Source: DAOUCV01 sp034432095 (GTDB lineage Bacteria > Chloroflexota > Dehalococcoidia > Dehalococcoidales > UBA2162). Taken from it: 15,700 nt of DNA. The translations under genes were made by a program, and so were the position numbers. Positions 1 through 6,061 of the stretch are shown piece by piece. Position 1 is the first letter of the stretch, and each line of letters opens with the position of its first letter. A model generated the notes under the pieces. It made no database searches, was not told where the DNA came from, and was given only the letters and a program-made list of their open reading frames with translations. The stretch spans positions 1 through 15,700 of the forward strand of contig DAOUCV010000097.1 of NCBI GenBank assembly GCA_034432095.1, in the 5' to 3' direction.

Positions 1-1263
1 AGCTTTGTCACCCTCTGGGGACATGGCTTTATTACCCAGGGCTTCTCAGCGATGTTCAAGCCGATAGCTGATGACCTGGGGCTCAGTCGTGCGGCAGCAT
101 CGGTTGCGGCGGGTATCGGCAGGTTCGAAGGCGGGCTTGAAGCGCCGGTGACTGGCTGGTTTACCGATAAATACGGTCCGAAGTGGGTCATTGTCTTCGG
201 CTGTTTCATCATGGGTCTGGGGTTCATTCTGATGAGCTTTGTGAACTCACTGTGGGCTTTCTATGTGGTCTGGGGGGGCATTGCTGCGAGCGGGCTTAAT
301 ATCGCCCTGGCAATACCAATAAACAAGGCGATATCCAACTGGTTCGTCAGGAAAAGAGGAACAGCGTTGAGTATCAGAGCCGTTTTTCAGGGGCTGGCTA
401 CCATAGCGGTCTTGCCATTAATTACCTGGCTCCTCGGCATACTAGAATGGCGGATGACCTGTGTCCTGGGGGGAGTAGTAACCTGGGTTGTGGGAATACC
501 GCTCATCGTGCTCTTTGTCAAACCCCAGCGACCTGAGTACTACGGTTTACTCCCTGACGGCGCCTCCAATGAAGCGACATCGGCTGCGGATACGAACGAG
601 GTAATAACCAGAGGAATAGAGTACGCCGAGGAAACCCAGGAAACAGAATTCACCCTGAGGCAAGCGATACGAACTCCCGCTTACTGGCTACTTGCCGTAG
701 CCTTTTCTGTGAATGCTCTAGTTTCATCACCCATTATGGTTCACGGTATGCCTTTGTTAACCGATATGAAGATAGAACCGGTCAAGGCGGCGTTAATGTT
801 CGCCATAGCCGGCGCTGCGGCTATGCCTACGAGGCTGCTGGCAGGTCTTCTGGCTGACCGCGCCAGTAAGCACCACCTGCGCTTTTTACTGGCTGGAACC
901 TGTGTGATAATAGCGGTTGGCGTTGCCTGCTTCCTGTTTGACCCTACGGTGGTTATGGCGCAGGTCTTGCTCATCACCTTCTATATAGGCTTCACTGCCA
1001 ATACCATCCTGCATCCGGCTTTGAATGCGCGCTACTTCGGGCGGAAGAGTTTAGGCTCCATTCAGGGGATGACGACGATGATTATGACGCCGTTTTCAGT
1101 GCTGGCGCCCGTCTATGTCGGCTGGATTTACGACCGCACCGGCAGCTACCTATTTGCCCTGCAGGTTATGCTGGTCATAGCCATAGCCGTGTCAGTAATT
1201 ATGCTGTTTGCTCGCCCTCCTAAGCGGCCGGTTAAAGTGACTGACGTGCGCAAATTCCTTTAA
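1..1263 (+). CDS. MFS transporter, oxalate/formate antiporter-like (5' end cut by the window edge)
   Basis: Integral inner-membrane carrier of the major facilitator superfamily, probably moving a small organic anion; the substrate cannot be told. The frame is open to the first base. The 17 codons before the first Met (SFVTLWGHGFITQGFSA) read as the end of a first membrane helix, so the true start lies to the left. The product contains about eleven hydrophobic segments. The MFS loop 2-3 signature is visible as GWFTDKYGPK, with a second-half equivalent in LLADRASKHHLRF. A charged central loop after about residue 150 (from the first Met) separates the two halves. The C-terminus is short and basic (PPKRPVKVTDVRKF). 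The nearest family by feel is the OFA (oxalate:formate antiporter) group. The gene is followed 15 bp later by a fragment of a CaiB/BaiF CoA-transferase, which suggests that carrier and CoA-transferase once formed an operon. MFS class is confident, subfamily moderate. Confidence 0.88.
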   Translation, partial: SFVTLWGHGFITQGFSAMFKPIADDLGLSRAAASVAAGIGRFEGGLEAPVTGWFTDKYGPKWVIVFGCFIMGLGFILMSFVNSLWAFYVVWGGIAASGLNIALAIPINKAISNWFVRKRGTALSIRAVFQGLATIAVLPLITWLLGILEWRMTCVLGGVVTWVVGIPLIVLFVKPQRPEYYGLLPDGASNEATSAADTNEVITRGIEYAEETQETEFTLRQAIRTPAYWLLAVAFSVNALVSSPIMVHGMPLLTDMKIEPVKAALMFAIAGAAAMPTRLLAGLLADRASKHHLRFLLAGTCVIIAVGVACFLFDPTVVMAQVLLITFYIGFTANTILHPALNARYFGRKSLGSIQGMTTMIMTPFSVLAPVYVGWIYDRTGSYLFALQVMLVIAIAVSVIMLFARPPKRPVKVTDVRKFL

Positions 1264-1278
1264 AGACGGGAAGCCAAG

Positions 1279-1365
1279 ATGTTGGAGGCATATCGATCTT
1301 TGGACTTGACTGACGAGAAGCAACTCTTCTGTGGCAACATTATGGCTGACCTCGGGGCAGCACTC
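1279..1365 (+). pseudogene. N-terminal remnant of a class III (CaiB/BaiF) CoA-transferase
   Basis: The first about 29 codons (MLEAYRSLDLTDEKQLFCGN, then IMADLGA) match the typical start of CaiB/BaiF family CoA-transferases, where an initial beta strand (vLDLTdekG) leads into CGkilADLGAdVIKVE. After ADLGA the resemblance stops. The frame stays open to 1533, but from about 1366 the translation no longer looks like the family, and from 1412 it only shadows the antisense CoA-transferase gene. Full-length family members have about 380-450 residues, so more than 90 percent is missing. The fragment sits 15 bp behind the MFS gene, the right place for an operon partner. I infer a deletion or rearrangement joint near 1362-1411. 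The N-terminal match is short, hence moderate confidence. Confidence 0.55.
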
Positions 1366-1411
1366 CACCGCTTCTTCGCCTCATCTATGAAAAACCCGGT
1401 TGTGTTTCTCC

Positions 1412-2221
1412 TTATCTCGGTTCCAGATCGACCGCCCGGTGAAATGCCAGCAGTGGAGCAGCTATTTCACGTAAGATGCGTAACTCTTCAGTTGTGGGCG
1501 GAGGAGTATCTTTCAAATCAGGAGATATTCTAAGGTCCCAACCGGTCTCGGCTTTCACTTTATCCAGCGTAACCCCGCACGCGGTATGAATTGTCTTCAG
1601 CACCATTTCACCGTTTTCAAATTCATAGTAGCCCAGGTCTGTCACCACTGCTACCGGCCCGGTGCCCGGTCTGATTCCCAGCTCTTCCCTTCGTCCAGGC
1701 TTGCCGTCAAAGAAACCGGGGCAGGTTATAAAGTCCACTCTCTCCGGGAAACGTCGCTTTGTCTGGTTCAGCACCACACAGGTGCGCGCACAGAAACTCA
1801 TCACATCATTGGCACCTCCGCTCCCCGGAAAGCGGTGGATAGGATTATGATAATCCCCTATCACGGTATCATTGACATTACCATATCGGTCGATTTGACC
1901 GGCACCAATGAACCCCAGATTTATGTAGCCTGCCTGCCCGAGATAGCTGATGTAATTCAGACCGGCCAGTTTATCAGCATGAAATTGAGTCCCGAGCGTA
2001 TCCGTACCACCAGGTAATTCAAACTCCCCCGTCCTTATTATGCCGTTCTCAAGAACGATAGTGAAGTTGGGAGCATGGGTGCGTTTAGCCAGCAAGGCTG
2101 CCAACATCGGAAGTCCGACTCCCACGTACGCTACGTCATCGTCTCTTATTAAATGAGCCGCGGCTATAACCATCTGGTCATTAGCATCAAAATCTAAAGT
2201 TGGATTTTCTTGACTCATCAT
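1412..2221 (-). CDS. Family I CoA-transferase, beta subunit (glutaconate CoA-transferase GctB-like)
   Basis: Small subunit of a heteromeric CoA-transferase that moves CoA between a donor thioester and a carboxylic acid through a glutamyl-CoA thioester. The 269 residues follow the GctB pattern along their length: VGVGLP near residue 33, the strand ending in LENG (Glu58, aligning with the catalytic Glu54 of Acidaminococcus GctB, VESG), FIGAGQIDRYGNVN, IGDYHNPIHRFPGSGGAN, and the C-terminal CPGFFDGKPGRREELG. The retained Glu argues for a transferase rather than an IpdAB-type ring hydrolase. The start overlaps the stop of the alpha subunit in an ATGA, so the two are translationally coupled. Usual length is about 260-270. 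The acid substrate is unknown; the nearby glycyl-radical cluster makes its product a candidate. Confidence 0.88.
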   Translation of the reverse strand: MMSQENPTLDFDANDQMVIAAAHLIRDDDVAYVGVGLPMLAALLAKRTHAPNFTIVLENGIIRTGEFELPGGTDTLGTQFHADKLAGLNYISYLGQAGYINLGFIGAGQIDRYGNVNDTVIGDYHNPIHRFPGSGGANDVMSFCARTCVVLNQTKRRFPERVDFITCPGFFDGKPGRREELGIRPGTGPVAVVTDLGYYEFENGEMVLKTIHTACGVTLDKVKAETGWDLRISPDLKDTPPPTTEELRILREIAAPLLAFHRAVDLEPR

Positions 2222-3129
2222 GCTTTCACCTCCCAGCCTGTGTATATCGGCTCGCTCGGTTCTAACTTCACCTCAAGTCTCTTAAAATAATCATCGCCTT
2301 TTGCCTCTCTCATCAGCTTCATAAACTCGTCCCAGTTCTTAACACCGTAGACGAACTTTTCCATGTAGTTAAGATAGCCATCTTCTGAATTGAGATTTGC
2401 CAGAAATCTTGGCCAATCGCCTGAATAGCATCCCGACAAATGCATTGGATATGCCCCCCAGGGCTGTTCTACAACGGCAGCGACACGGTATCCGGGGATG
2501 ATCGTCCGATTTGGGTCTCGACGGATGACATCACTATCGACGATTTTTTCCGTGGTTATTATCACGGTACGGCTGGCGTTGATTCCCTCGGCGTCTACCC
2601 CCAGAGAGCCCCATTTCTGCGCATTTCCGTTCTTATCGCAGCGCTGCACATGTAGAATGCCCACATCAGGCACGATTGCCCTGACAGCGCCGATCTTGCC
2701 TCCGGTAAACGGGTCGTCTATCACCTTGATATTCGGATTGTACTTCAGCATGTCCGAGCCGACCTGACTGCGGATTGGGAGATATGGAATACCCATCTGT
2801 CCGGCGAGGAGAGCTTGAGCGATACCGAAGTGAGAATATTCCTGGAAAACGGGATACTTGCCCATACTCTTAGCTCTGCTCAGCCAGTAGGACCTTTTAA
2901 TATCCTGACCGTAATAACCGGTGAACATTCGGTCCACTCGTCCTTCGCCGATTAACAGGCTGGTAGTTATTGTCAGACAGGATACTATTTCCAGATGGTC
3001 TATTCTTTGCCGCAATATCTCATGTACCGCCGCAGAAGGCTCTCCGTGCTGCATCCCTCCTATAAAGAGTAAACTTCCGCTCCTAACATACCTAGAAATT
3101 GCCTCTTGCATGGTCATGATTTTGCTCAT
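2218..3129 (-). CDS. Family I CoA-transferase, alpha subunit (GctA/IpdA-like)
   Basis: Large subunit (303 residues) of the CoA-transferase encoded with the downstream beta subunit. Visible landmarks are the N-terminal strand-turn GSLLFIGGMQHGEPSAAVHE, QEYSHFG near residue 97, the CoA-fold stretch NPNIKVIDDPFTGGKIGAV, the PDVGILHVQRCDKNGNAQKW strand-turn, and a late GAYPMHLSGCYSGD. Several of these (EYSHFG, PFTGGKI, HVQR with KNGNAQ) are also typical of IpdA, the alpha subunit of the steroid ring-opening hydrolase. The glutaconate-type assignment therefore rests mainly on the partner subunit, which keeps the catalytic Glu. A ribosome site AAGGAG lies about 10 bases before the ATG. Upstream is a gene-free 873-bp stretch that may carry its promoter and a long leader. 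Confidence 0.85.
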   Translation of the reverse strand: MSKIMTMQEAISRYVRSGSLLFIGGMQHGEPSAAVHEILRQRIDHLEIVSCLTITTSLLIGEGRVDRMFTGYYGQDIKRSYWLSRAKSMGKYPVFQEYSHFGIAQALLAGQMGIPYLPIRSQVGSDMLKYNPNIKVIDDPFTGGKIGAVRAIVPDVGILHVQRCDKNGNAQKWGSLGVDAEGINASRTVIITTEKIVDSDVIRRDPNRTIIPGYRVAAVVEQPWGAYPMHLSGCYSGDWPRFLANLNSEDGYLNYMEKFVYGVKNWDEFMKLMREAKGDDYFKRLEVKLEPSEPIYTGWEVKA

Positions 3130-3394
3130 CTGGTTTATGCTCCTTTCTCCACACGTAGTGTTTTTATTTCTATTTTAGGTTACCATTAACTAATACGATA
3201 TTCGGAGTATTAGTGTGTCTGGACTGCACCCCCTGTGAGTGGACGAGGCTGTTTGATTTTGATTTTAGCTTCATTTTCGGCCAATTTGAGAATGCTTTAC
3301 TCCAGCTTCTTAGTGAGTTTTGATATCTCCCAGCTTCAGAGATGTCCTGAAGAGCCGCAAAATATGCCTTCATTCTTAAACAGCCTCGTGGCAG

Positions 3395-3675
3395 TTAAGG
3401 TCAGGAGAGCTTAGCTGAGCTGGGTAGTCCATTGCTCTCCTGATTAAACAATAGCTCCCGAAGTCATCTGCCAACCGGTAACCACGCCTTGATGAAGTAT
3501 CTCTTGATTAAAGAACCGCCTCAAGCAAGTGGGGAAGCCTGGCCTACCTCACTCTTGCCCGGTAATAGCCAAGGACCGCTTGGTGAAGCGGCTCCAGTCT
3601 ATAAGTCTGTAACTTCATTTAGCCTTCTCAGGGAGAAGGTTCCGGGACACCTTCTGGCCATAAAAGAAGTTGCCA
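3395..3675 (-). ncRNA. Candidate structured RNA or leader upstream of the CoA-transferase operon
   Basis: Within about 280 bases there are four separate perfect stems. TCAGGAGAGC pairs with GCTCTCCTGA across a 23-base loop. CCGCTT pairs with AAGCGG around GGTG. AACTTC and GAAGTT enclose a unit in which three successive segments (CCTTCTC, GAGAAGG, ACCTTCT) can fold either as 1:2 with a 3-base loop or as 2:3 with an 8-base loop. Such exclusive pairs are the hallmark of attenuators and riboswitch expression platforms. I assign the minus strand only because a promoter-like pair at 3841-3869 points that way and the CoA-transferase alpha gene follows. No T-box, B12, SAM or TPP consensus was recognised. 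Identity is unknown. Confidence 0.35.
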
Positions 3676-3840
3676 AAGTAAGAGTCCACATTTGTTTGCC
3701 CCTTACCTTCGCCATCCTTTAGTCTCCAGCTTTTTCTCTCAGTATAACCTCTCCGAGCCTGGCTGGCTACCTTGGTATAGAGATTTTTGAGGAGTTACTA
3801 AACAATCTCTCATAATTTGGCTTTTGCGAGGCTTCTAGTG

Positions 3841-3869
3841 TATATATTATATGTTATCCCCGCTGTCAA
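3841..3869 (-). promoter_or_regulatory. Sigma70-like promoter candidate reading left
   Basis: On the minus strand a perfect -35 box TTGACA (3864-3869) is followed after 17 bases by TATATA (3841-3846), in an AT-rich patch that also contains an exact TATAAT at a non-canonical 12-base spacing. The start of transcription would be near 3834, giving a leader of about 700 bases to the CoA-transferase alpha gene. The -35 box overlaps a small CCCC/GGGG inverted repeat (3857-3873). Confidence 0.5.
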
Positions 3870-3910
3870 GGGGTTTCGGACAATTAATCCGTTCAAGTAA
3901 TCTAAGCAAT

Positions 3911-3971
3911 TGAGACCTCAACCGCACATTTTGAATAACTCTTACTTCGAGCAAGAGTCCGACAGGTCTCA
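3911..3971. repeat. Nested inverted repeat downstream of cutA
   Basis: An 8-base arm TGAGACCT (3911-3918) pairs with AGGTCTCA (3964-3971), and inside it ACTCTT (3938-3943) pairs with AAGAGT (3953-3958). It begins about 30 bases beyond the cutA stop on the minus strand, so it could be a 3'-end structure or weak terminator. There is no clear T-tract after it in either direction. It could also be the remnant of a short palindromic element. Confidence 0.4.
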
Positions 3972-4002
3972 CCGGGATGGGTGGCCCCCAACACCGTACT
4001 TT

Positions 4003-4329
4003 CTACCTACTCTGGAGTTCACTATTAAGCCATTCCAGATACTCTTTGCTACCACTGATAATAGGCATAGCAACTATCTCTGGCGTCTCATAAGGGTGCA
4101 TCTCTTTAATCGCTTTCTCAAGTTTATCATAGAGAGCTCGCTTACTTTTAATGAAACATATCCATTCTCCCGCCGTCTCCACATTACCTTTCCACCGATA
4201 GGTGCTAACTATCGGTCCAAGTATCTGGATACATGCCGCCAATCTCTTTTCCACCAATGTTTTGGCTATCTTTTCAGCATTTTCTTTTTTCTCAATTGTC
4301 GTAGACACCTGGATATATTCTTCGGCCAT
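4003..4329 (-). CDS. cutA: Divalent-cation tolerance protein CutA (CutA1 family)
   Basis: Small cytoplasmic protein of 108 residues, within the usual 100-115 of the family, which forms stable PII-like trimers. In bacteria it has been linked to copper and other divalent-metal tolerance, though the molecular role remains unsettled. Family landmarks are all present: an N-terminal strand IQVSTTIEKKENAEKIAKTL, RLAACIQI with its Cys, the YRWKGNVE hairpin, EWICFIKSKR, the signature HPYETPEIVAMPI, and a C-terminal GSKEYLEWLNSEL. A strong ribosome site GGAGGTGA lies 5 bases before the ATG. It stands alone between two long gene-free stretches and is probably not part of the catabolic operons on either side. 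Confidence 0.93.
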   Translation of the reverse strand: MAEEYIQVSTTIEKKENAEKIAKTLVEKRLAACIQILGPIVSTYRWKGNVETAGEWICFIKSKRALYDKLEKAIKEMHPYETPEIVAMPIISGSKEYLEWLNSELQSR

Positions 4330-4861
4330 AACTCACCTCCGTCAAGGTTAGTTTAAACGACTTGGCTTTCAAGAGTCTTCATTTTTGCAAGGGGAAATCA
4401 TTTTTCCCCAACCCATTTTACCACCACGCAATTACCTTGCGATTTCATGAAAAAAATACACGCCGCCCTTAGAATGATAGGGTAAGCTCGCTATCCAAAG
4501 CATGGAAACTTAAAAACTCGGAATGCTCCCGACATAACAGGTTGAACACTCCGCTAAAAGGTGCAACTTAGATGTGAGCCACAGCCCTAGGTAAAGTGCT
4601 TTGGTGGCTTCCGGGGAACGGGCAAGCACCTCAACAGGCAGGAGAACGGTGAGCATTGCCCTCAGTGGAAGTTTAGCGAAAACCAGTAAAAGCTCAGATA
4701 AAGATGGTCTGCTTTAGATAAGACTCTTTCCGAGGGAATTGCCCTCATGGCTGTATCTCCTGAGAAGCGCTGGTTTAGAGAGCCAGACCAGTCGCCGAGA
4801 GCAGGAACAGGGAGCGGGTTAGAGTCTCCCGGGACAACGAAGCGGCTGGGTAGGGCTCTAG
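4330..4861. other. Gene-free stretch of 532 bp between cutA and the Fe-S protein gene
   Basis: No credible protein gene is seen on either strand. The part nearest cutA holds a 7-bp hairpin (GGGGAAA at 4391-4397 with TTTCCCC at 4403-4409) and a 5-bp one (CGCAA/TTGCG at about 4428-4442). Neither is followed by a clear T-tract, though the first could end transcription of the large leftward operon. From about 4495 to the Fe-S gene stop the sequence becomes G+C-richer and dense in long-range complementary segments, listed as a candidate RNA below. Confidence 0.6.
4495..4861 (+). ncRNA. Candidate large structured non-coding RNA (strand uncertain)
   Basis: Perfect complementary arms occur throughout. 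CGCTAAA (4552-4558) pairs with TTTAGCG (4672-4678). AGCCAC (4577-4582) pairs with GTGGCT (4604-4609). GTGCTT (4596-4601) pairs with AAGCAC (4624-4629), interleaved with the previous pair in pseudoknot fashion. GGGCAA (4620-4625) pairs with TTGCCC (4656-4661). TGGTCTG (4705-4711) pairs with CAGACCA (4784-4790) and encloses the hairpin GAGGG/CCCTC (4732-4746). GGGAG (4810-4814) pairs with CTCCC (4826-4830). Purine-rich linkers such as GCGAAAACC and GAGAACGG resemble those of catalytic or guide RNAs. Possible classes are an IscB-type omega (HEARO) RNA without its protein, a group II intron fragment, or a new family. I found no domain V or other diagnostic motif. On the minus strand it would be the 3' tail of the Fe-S operon. 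Confidence 0.42.
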
Positions 4862-6061
4862 TCAAATTCCCATCGCCTCTGCCACCAGAACCGGGAGGTC
4901 GTATATCTGCAGTTCCATCCCCTCTTTTTTTACCGACCTATACATATGAGAATAGCAGGTGCTACATGCAGTCACTATAGTGCTGGCAGCTTGCTTACCT
5001 TCCAGTAACCGTTCTTTTGTGGTAGCTATGGTGAATTCTGGGTAACAACTCGAAGTTATCTTTGCTCCAGACCCACAGCAGTAGGACCACCGTCTGTTCC
5101 GCTCCATCTCAATAAGCTTAATTCCCGGTATGCCCGCCAAAACCCTTCTTGGCTCATCGTAAACCTGGCTATGCCTGCCGAGAAAACAGGGGTCGTGATA
5201 AGTCACTTCTTTTCTAAGCTCTTGTGTAAACCTGACCTTTTTTGTATCAATAAGCTCTGCCAAGAGCTCGGCAATGTGTACCACTTTGAAAGGGAGAGTG
5301 CCAACTATTAGCGGGTAGTCAATTTTTAAGGTCTTGTAGCAATGGGCACAGGAGACAATTACCTGTTTAGCCCCGGCGTTCTTCAATATTTCAACATTTT
5401 GAGCAGCCTTCTCTTCAAGTAGCCAGGTGTTACCGTCATGTCCCGAAACAAAGCCACAGCATTTCTCCTCTTCACCCAGGCAAGCAATGTCCATGCCGGC
5501 TGCCTTTAAGACCTCGATTGCAGCCCTAGCAACTTCAGGCTCCCGAAAGCGCACTATACAACCGGCAAAGTATACATTTGCGCCTCTAGCCGGTATCCCC
5601 GTGAGGACTTTTGGCAGCCTTTTGGCACCAAATATATTATTAGACTTCTCTATGTTAGCATCCATCCTCTCTACTGGCTTTGGCCGCGGTGCGCCTCTTT
5701 GTACCAGTTCTTCCCTTAAAGCCCATATAGCTGTGAGTGGCTGAGACGACGGACAAATCTCTGAGCACATACCACAGCTGGTACACGTATAGACAATCTT
5801 TATCAGGTCATCCGTGACCGGGAACTGCCTGTCGTCAAAAATGGCCATTGCCAGATTCCCTCTGCCAACAGCAGTGTAGGCCCGAAAGTGGAAATACTCG
5901 AAGGAAGGGCATTTATGCCGGGGGGACGACCACTCAGGAGGTGGCAATTTGCGCCAGTTATGGGGAACAATCGGCCCTCTATAATAACACCCGGCACACT
6001 GAGAACATAGAGTCCAGCTCTCTTTAAACTCCCTTAGATTCGTTTTCTTTAATTCCTTCAC
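4862..6061 (-). CDS. Fe-S oxidoreductase with two CCG domains (GlcF/HdrB/LutA-like)
   Basis: Electron-transfer partner of the upstream flavoprotein, 399 residues, cytoplasmic, with no membrane segments. The N-terminal third binds 4Fe-4S clusters: an odd first set CSQCAGC (19-25) with its fourth Cys delayed to CP at 51-52, and a canonical CTSCGMCSEICP (93-104). Two CCG domains follow. The first has FAGC, EKCCG and SCAHC (roughly 185-260); the second has DPCFLG, YCCGSG and ACSTC (roughly 300-380). They are of the type that carries non-cubane or 4Fe-4S clusters in HdrB, GlcF and LutA. The start overlaps the end of the flavoprotein gene by 38 bases, so the pair is tightly coupled, like glcD-glcF. 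It is the last gene of the leftward operon and probably passes electrons to a quinone, ferredoxin or a membrane partner not in the window. Confidence 0.88.
   Translation of the reverse strand: MKELKKTNLREFKESWTLCSQCAGCYYRGPIVPHNWRKLPPPEWSSPRHKCPSFEYFHFRAYTAVGRGNLAMAIFDDRQFPVTDDLIKIVYTCTSCGMCSEICPSSQPLTAIWALREELVQRGAPRPKPVERMDANIEKSNNIFGAKRLPKVLTGIPARGANVYFAGCIVRFREPEVARAAIEVLKAAGMDIACLGEEEKCCGFVSGHDGNTWLLEEKAAQNVEILKNAGAKQVIVSCAHCYKTLKIDYPLIVGTLPFKVVHIAELLAELIDTKKVRFTQELRKEVTYHDPCFLGRHSQVYDEPRRVLAGIPGIKLIEMERNRRWSYCCGSGAKITSSCYPEFTIATTKERLLEGKQAASTIVTACSTCYSHMYRSVKKEGMELQIYDLPVLVAEAMGI

Larger units (their letters stand above)
3130..4002. other. Gene-free stretch with several strong self-complementary segments
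   Basis: No convincing protein gene is present; a 67-codon frame at 3170-3373 (-) has no ribosome site and no recognisable content. The segment holds a promoter-like pair reading left (3841-3869), a 10-bp hairpin (3401-3410 with 3434-3443), a 6-bp GGTG-loop hairpin (3576-3581 with 3586-3591), a pair of mutually exclusive hairpins (3623-3655) enclosed by AACTTC/GAAGTT (3611-3616 with 3666-3671), and a nested inverted repeat just behind cutA (3911-3971). A leftward transcript would place most of this in a leader of about 700 bases before the CoA-transferase alpha gene. I do not recognise a named riboswitch class. The described pairings are seen directly; function is inferred. Confidence 0.6.

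Noticed and set aside
1586..2017. 143-codon plus-strand frame over the CoA-transferase beta gene
   Set aside because: Shadow of a well-supported gene on the other strand, without family resemblance or ribosome site.
3170..3373. 67-codon minus-strand frame before the CoA-transferase genes
   Set aside because: No ribosome site, composition like non-coding sequence, no recognisable motif; it lies in the presumed leader.
3450..3520. T-box-like string AAGGCGTGGTTACC on the minus strand of the leader
   Set aside because: It has an extra base relative to the T-box core and no specifier-loop or terminator arrangement was found; the downstream gene is not an aminoacylation or amino-acid gene.
3585..4847. 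Shared 9-mer GAAGCGGCT in both candidate RNA regions (3585-3593 and 4839-4847)
   Set aside because: A 9-base match between two segments of several hundred bases is expected by chance, and the flanks differ.
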